Below the pieces are notes generated by a model. The model worked only from the letters and a program-made list of their open reading frames with translations, searched no databases and was not told the origin of the DNA. From Mastigias papua (lineage: Eukaryota > Cnidaria > Scyphozoa > Rhizostomeae > Mastigiidae): DNA of 64,000 bases. Made by a program: the position numbers and the translations under genes. Each line of letters opens with the position of its first letter. Positions within the stretch are counted from its first letter, which is position 1. The stretch spans positions 9,681,775 to 9,745,774 of the forward strand of contig OZ025271.1 in the NCBI GenBank assembly GCA_964019165.1, in the 5' to 3' direction. Shown here piece by piece: positions 58,423 through 64,000 of this stretch.

Positions 58423-58959
58423 GCTACTTTGCTTTAGGACAAGCATGGTATGCAGTCATGGATGCGACAGGCCGTGGGTAGTCAGGCCCATAAACACTGG
58501 AGGGACAGAGCGGGCTGTGCTCCTCCCTGATGATGATGAAGACTTTGATAAAAACTAGTGCTTAAATTTTGACTGTTCGTTTAGTATTATGAAGAATAGG
58601 GGATTTGACGATGAGCCTTTTATGCTAAATGTGTTAAATAATTGTACAAGCTCCCCTCGAATACACCATCCCCCCTCGAATAAGCCCCCATCGATAAAGT
58701 ATCAAAAATAAACAAGCCAGGGGATAGTTTGAAGCCATACTGTATACACCTGTTTTATGTATTTCTGTTAGATCAAGCAGCAGAACCGCATCACTGCATG
58801 CATTAAAGCGAATTATTATCTCAAATTGTCTCAAAATGCACGCTCAGTGAATTATTGGGGGGCACAGCCTGTCCTGTCCCTCCATTGCCTATGGGCCTGA
58901 ATACCCAAGGCCTGCCGCATCAATGACTACATACCGTGCTGGTCTTAAAGCAAAGTAGC
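58423..58959. repeat. Inverted repeat with arms of about 105 bp, pogo-like relic
   Basis: 58423-58527 (GCTACTTTGCTTTAGGAC at its start) pairs with 58857-58959 in reverse complement at roughly 80% identity, with 330 bp between. The spacer contains CCCCTCGAATAAGCCCCC, a string common at ends of pogo/Tigger-type elements, and DDDEDFDKN followed by a stop, which looks like a transposase C-terminus. The assignment is tentative. Confidence 0.5.
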
Positions 58960-59085
58960 TGGCTGAGCGTTAACGAGAACCAGATCCGAAAGAACCATGA
59001 CATATTAATTCTACATCAAACACATGACATTGCATCTATAACGGTGTCTCTTTCCCATGATTCTACATTCCTATATAATATGGAT

Positions 59086-60875
59086 ACCGATCGACCTCCA
59101 GTTTACGGTACGTTTCCGCTCAGTTTACGGTAAGTTTCCGGTAAGGCCTAAATTCCACTAGTTTTATTTCAGCTTGGTTATCGCTCTGCTCCACTACAGA
59201 TCGATAGTAATGGCTGTATTGAATAAAGGAACATTCCCTCTTATACAATATCTTGTTTTCCGACGGCTTGGAAGGATATTCTTTCAACACAAGCAATTGT
59301 GAAACGGCCAACTTTCAGCAACGCGTGACGATGTGAAGAGCCAGAGATCAAAACATGCGCTGTATGGACAAGTAACTTTTGAGTAGAATTAATGATAATT
59401 AATTTATTTTTAGATATTATGAGAGAATACCTGCACAGGACAGCGACGTATTTTTTTTAGAACTTTCTGTTGTCATTTAATGCTAAAATAATACCCATGA
59501 ACATAGCCCCTTTGAGGACATGCACCTCGTCTGAGCTACGAAACTGCGTCCTTTGGACAAGTAATTTTTGAGTAAAGGTGAAGAGAACTAAAATGTTTTT
59601 AAAGTTTTTTAGAGAATACTAACACAGGATGCCGACGTATTTTGTCTAGAGCTTTCTGTGATTGTCTTCTATGAAAACAGCAGCCTTGAAAATAGCCCCT
59701 ATGTGGTAATGCACCTCAACCGCGATACGAAAGTGCGTCCTTTGGACAAGTAATTTTTGAGTAGAAGAGAATAGAATTCAGATATTTTTGATGTTCTTTA
59801 GAGACTACCTGCATAGAACCCCGACGTATTTGTTCTAGAGCTGTCTGTGATTGGCTTCTATGAAAACAGCAGTCTTGAACATAGCCCCTTTGTGGTAATG
59901 CACCTCAACTGCCATACGACAGTGCGTCCTTTGGACAAGTAATTTTTGAGTAGAAGTGAATAGAATTCAGATTTTTTTGATGTTCTTTAGAGACTACCTG
60001 CATAGAACCCCGACGTATTTGTTCTAGAGCTGTCTGTGATTGGCTTCTATGAAAACAGTAGCCTTGAACATAGCCCCTTTGTGGAAATTCACCTCAACCG
60101 CGATACGAAACACCGTCCTTTGGACACGTAATTTTTGAGTAGAGGTGAATAGAATTCAAATTTTTTTGATGTTCTTTAGAGAATATCTGCATAGAACCCC
60201 GACGTATTTGTTCTAGAGCTGTCTGTGATTGGCTTCTATGAAAACAGCAGTCTTGAACATAGCCCCTTTGCGGACATGCACCTCAACCGCGATAGGAAAA
60301 TCCGTCCTTTGGACAAGTAATTTTTGAGTAGAAGAGGATGCAAGTAAAATGTATTTTGTTATCTTTAGAGACTACCTGCATAGGACCCCGACGTATTTTG
60401 TCTAGGGCTATCTGTGATCAGTTTATATGAAAAGAGCAGCCGTGAAAATAGGCCCTTTGCGCACATGCACGTCATCTGCGATACGAAACTGCGTCCTTTG
60501 GACAAGTAATTTTTAAGCAGAAATGAAGGGAAGTAACATTTCTTTCGTGCTATTTAGAGAATGCCTGTGTACAACACCGACGTATTTCTTTGGGAACTTT
60601 GCGTTGTAATTTTATGCGAAAATAATAGCTTTGAACATAGCCCCTTTGCGGAAGTGCACCTCGTCCGAGATGCGAAACTACGTCCTATGGACAAGTAACT
60701 TTTGAGTATAAATTAGGAGAAGTGAAATGTCTTTGCTAACTTTTAAAGAATGCCTGTGTAGGACGCCGACGTATTTGTGTGGGAACTATCTATGTTCATT
60801 TTATGCAAAAATAATACCCTTGAAAACGGCCCCTTTTCGGAATGGCACATCGTCTGAAATACAATACTACGTCCA
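59086..60875 (+). repeat. Left arm, 189-bp tandem units
   Basis: Outer unique part with two copies of CAGTTTACGGTA, then eight units that pair with the right arm; the ninth motif, at 60878, begins the loop. A second motif, GACGTA, falls at 59445, 59634, 59823, 60012, 60201, 60390, 60579 and 60768, again 189 apart. Confidence 0.92.
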
Positions 60876-61696
60876 TTGGACCAGTAATGTTTAAGTAGAA
60901 CTCAAGGGGAAAAGTGTAAGCATTATTATGTTCTTCAGAGAATAACTGGCCTGGACACCTGCATGTTTTTTAGAGCTTTTTAGCATACTTATATGAAAAC
61001 GGCACACTTCCACATAGGCTTTTGTGGATATGCAGCAAGTGTGAGAAAAGAAACGCTTGAGTGGTATTTCGGGGAATTCAGATATTTCTGAGTTTCCTTC
61101 TGGAATTGCCGCATAGAAAGCATGCATAACCATGCGAAAAATAGCTTCGTCAGTTGTTACCTCGTCAGTTGTTATCATCTCACAAATCTAACAGTACTGT
61201 ACAGGGGCGTCGGAACGATTTTGAAAGTGGGGGGGGGCCTAATTAATCTGATTCACTAGGGTTGCGGATAAGCTTGGAATTCTGCTTTTTTGTGTTAGTT
61301 AGAGCATCACATTTTAAAGTTTTCGAAATATGATCATGTAGGAAATGGTCTTTTGTGGTACCTTGTTCTAAAAAAATATGTTGAATGATGAAAGTTCAAC
61401 ATCTTATTTCATTACATCTTCACGATATAACTTCTACAAAGTAGCATGTTTTATAACAAAGGATTCTAGTATTTTAATATTAGTTAGATGCTTTTACCAT
61501 ATGCATGATGTGAAAGCATTCAATTAAATGCGTTCAGTGACATCTAAAGTACCCAAAGCAAGGTTTCAGTCATAAATGCACCTTTTCCTAAAAACATACC
61601 AATTACTCCAACACATCAAATCTGCCTAAACCAAACCTATTCTGCCGCTTTGTTAACAAAAATGAAACGTTTCCTTTGTAAATCAATGCTTTCAGA
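60876..61696. other. Loop of the 189-bp foldback
   Basis: It starts with a further, strongly diverged unit (about 60878-61067). At 61202-61240 CAGGGGCGTCGGAACG, ending in a G run, resembles the terminus of a widespread animal DNA transposon and may be an insertion. No gene. Confidence 0.5.
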
Positions 61697-63296
61697 TGCA
61701 GTAGTATTGTATTTCAGACGATGTGCCATTCCGAAAAGGGGCCGTTTTCAAGGGTATTATTTTTGCATAAAATGAACATAGATAGTTCCCACACAAATAC
61801 GTCGGCGTCCTACACAGGCATTCTTTAAAAGTTAGCAAAGACATTTCACTTCTCCTAATTTATACTCAAAAGTTACTTGTCCATAGGACGTAGTTTCGCA
61901 TCTCGGACGAGGTGCACTTCCGCAAAGGGGCTATGTTCAAAGCTATTATTTTCGCATAAAATTACAACGCAAAGTTCCCAAAGAAATACGTCGGTGTTGT
62001 ACACAGGCATTCTCTAAATAGCACGAAAGAAATGTTACTTCCCTTCATTTCTGCTTAAAAATTACTTGTCCAAAGGACGCAGTTTCGTATCGCAGATGAC
62101 GTGCATGTGCGCAAAGGGCCTATTTTCACGGCTGCTCTTTTCATATAAACTGATCACAGATAGCCCTAGACAAAATACGTCGGGGTCCTATGCAGGTAGT
62201 CTCTAAAGATAACAAAATACATTTTACTTGCATCCTCTTCTACTCAAAAATTACTTGTCCAAAGGACGGATTTTCCTATCGCGGTTGAGGTGCATGTCCG
62301 CAAAGGGGCTATGTTCAAGACTGCTGTTTTCATAGAAGCCAATCACAGACAGCTCTAGAACAAATACGTCGGGGTTCTATGCAGGTATTCTCTAAAGAAC
62401 ATCAAAAAAATTTGAATTCTATTCACCTCTACTCAAAAATTACTTGTCCAAAGGACGGTGTTTCGTATCGCGGTTGAGGTGAATTTCCACAAAGGGGCTA
62501 TGTTCAAGACTGCTGTTTTCATAGAAGCCAATCACAGACAGCTCTAGAACAAATACGTCGGGGTTCTATGCAGGTAGTCTCTAAAGAACATCAAAAAATT
62601 CTGAATTCTATTCTCTTCTACTCAAAAATTACTTGTCCAAAGGACGCACTGTCGTATCGCGGTTGAGGTGCATTACCACAAAGGGGCTATTTTCAAGACT
62701 GCTGTTTTCATAGAAGACAATCACAGAAAGCTCTAGACAAAATACGTCGGCATCCTGTTTTAGTATTCTCTAAAAAACTTTAAAAACATTTCAGTTCTCT
62801 TCACCTTTACTCAAAAATTACTTGTCCAAAGGACGCAGTTTCGTAGCTCAGACGAGGTGCATGTCCTCAAAGGGGCTATGTTCATGGGTATTATTTTAGC
62901 ATTAAATGACAACAGAAAGTTCTAAAAAAAATACGTCGCTGTCCTGTGCAGGTATTCTCTCATAATGTCTAAAAATAAATTAATTATCATTAATTCTACT
63001 CAAAAATTACTTGTCCATACAGCGCATGTTTTGATCTCTGGCTCTTCACATCGTCACGCGTCGCTGAAAGTAGGCCGTTTCACAATTGCTTGTGTTGAAA
63101 GAATATCCTTCCAAGCCGTCGGAAAACAAGATATTGTATAAGAGGGAATGTTCCTTTATTCAATACAGCCATTACTATCGATCTGCAGTGGAGCAGAGCG
63201 ATAACCAAGCTGAAATAAAACTAGTGGAATTTAGGACTTACCGGAAACTTACCGTAAACTGAGCGGAAACTTACCGTAAACTGGAGGTCGATCGGT
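61697..63296 (-). repeat. Right arm, 189-bp tandem units
   Basis: Seven units at exact 189-bp spacing, the reverse complement of the left arm, one unit fewer than the eight that should pair. Confidence 0.92.
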
Positions 63297-63305
63297 AATC
63301 TGGAT

Positions 63306-64000
63306 ATCTACATATGATAAGCCACTTATCATATTCTATAAAAGCCTATCAAACAAACCGTCGAGAGAAGCTTCAAGAATCTTGAAATCTTAACCCTTAA
63401 CAAAGGAATTCATGTCTTAATAAGTTGTCGTAACTTCAGACCTTCACGTTTCATTTTCTGTTCGTCTGTATTGTGTTTTCAAAGTCAACTCTTCGTACAT
63501 TCTACAACACGCTGATAATTAATCATAATGCATAAAACTATAAACGATACTTTCTGCTATCCTATGATCATTTCCGACCGTACACACTTACAGAACCAAA
63601 CCACAACCAAACCAATTCTTACGTGTTATATACAATTTATTGCATATCTTCTAATGTAAATTATCCCTTCACACTTTGTCTACTTCTGTTTATTATATTT
63701 ACAATACTACATTCAAATACACCCGCAAAATGGCTGTCTGTTTTGACAAGCTTAAAGAACGACGACGCCATGATGTCTTCGCTTCGCCAATAATAACAGT
63801 GCTATAAATACATTCGTATCCTAGCATCAATCGATCAACTTCATCGTAAGCTAACACGCTATCGCGATTAACCTCACAAAAACTACACAGAAATCAGAAT
63901 GGAAAAATTGTACTTACAACTGAAGACGCAAAAACCACGTAATCTAGAACACACAGCAAAACACAAGGATATCTTACTTGCAAGACGCAAATTTGCAGAC
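63306..64000. other. No recognised gene; ATG contexts on both strands
   Basis: At about 63770 the minus strand reads ATCATGGCGTCGTCG with a TATTTATA string about 40 bases upstream, opening 36 codons. The plus strand opens 25 codons from the ATG at 63730. Either could be the start of a host transcript, but both are short and unrecognised. Confidence 0.2.

Larger units (their letters stand above)
59086..63296. mobile_element. 4.2-kb foldback element with 189-bp repeat arms
   Basis: The ends are ACCGATCGACCTCCAG and its reverse complement. Flanks AATATGGAT (59077-59085) and AATCTGGAT (63297-63305) form a 9-bp target duplication with one mismatch. The left arm (59086 to about 60875) and right arm (about 61697-63296) are reverse complements and consist mostly of tandem units. 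GGACAAGTAA-type motifs fall at 59366, 59555, 59744, 59933, 60122, 60311, 60500, 60689 and 60878; their complements on the right end at 61882, 62071, 62260, 62449, 62638, 62827 and 63016. All steps are 189 bp. There is no coding capacity, so it would depend on another element. A 9-bp duplication fits FB/MULE-type foldbacks. Confidence 0.9.

Noticed and set aside
59366..63016. 189-bp repeats as a coding tandem-repeat protein or a CRISPR-like array
   Set aside because: Although 189 is divisible by 3, stops recur in the frames and no long frame spans units. The units are contiguous without unique spacers and lie in a eukaryotic foldback.

Overview
This window is a mobile-element-dominated stretch of a eukaryotic, very probably invertebrate animal, genome. 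It is AT-rich, has no compact operon-like layout, shows spliced genes, carries a 200-base scaffold gap (57219-57418), and contains BEL/Pao, ISL2EU, Penelope-like, LINE, SINE and foldback relics. That mix is common in aquatic invertebrates, but the sequence does not fix the phylum. No host protein-coding gene can be named with confidence.

Layout. 1-4050 is non-coding apart from two short inverted-repeat elements. 4051-19253 and 20987-36190 are two copies, in the same orientation, of one 15.2-kb block. Every feature recurs at +16936, and the only difference I found is a C run of 9 versus 10. Each block is a nest of elements. A foldback element with 178-bp repeats (4655-13305) is split by a BEL/Pao retrotransposon (6295-12482). 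Then come a 381-bp palindromic element (13739-14119) and a short terminal-inverted-repeat element (14318-18729) that is itself split by a two-gene ISL2EU-type DNA transposon (14498-18235). The 1733 bp between the blocks (19254-20986) is exactly the 3' part of a second BEL/Pao element: integrase, polypurine tract and 3' LTR. The last LTR base is the last base before the second block, so the apparent left edge of the duplication is a retrotransposon insertion point.

36191-57218 is mostly unrecognised AT-rich DNA with scattered relics. These are a Harbinger-like MITE, a Penelope-like 3' end with a GIY-YIG-type C-terminus and a hammerhead-like motif, a terminal-inverted-repeat element built on a TTTCGGAC motif, a tRNA-derived SINE, LINE reverse-transcriptase remnants, and a pair of similar exon-like segments ending in GTGAGT donors. 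After the gap come TA microsatellites around a near-perfect palindrome, an older inverted repeat, and a 4.2-kb foldback element (59086-63296) whose arms are arrays of units exactly 189 bp long.

How the genes work together. In the ISL2EU-type element a THAP-DDE transposase (+) faces a two-exon SWIM/YqaJ nuclease-like gene (-). The transposase frame is intact with its DDE residues; the partner has one in-frame stop. BEL copy 1 is dead (two in-frame stops and one frameshift), and its LTRs differ at 4 of 324 positions, whereas the two 15.2-kb blocks show no substitution that I found. The order of events is therefore foldback, then BEL, then much later the block duplication (or an assembly artefact).
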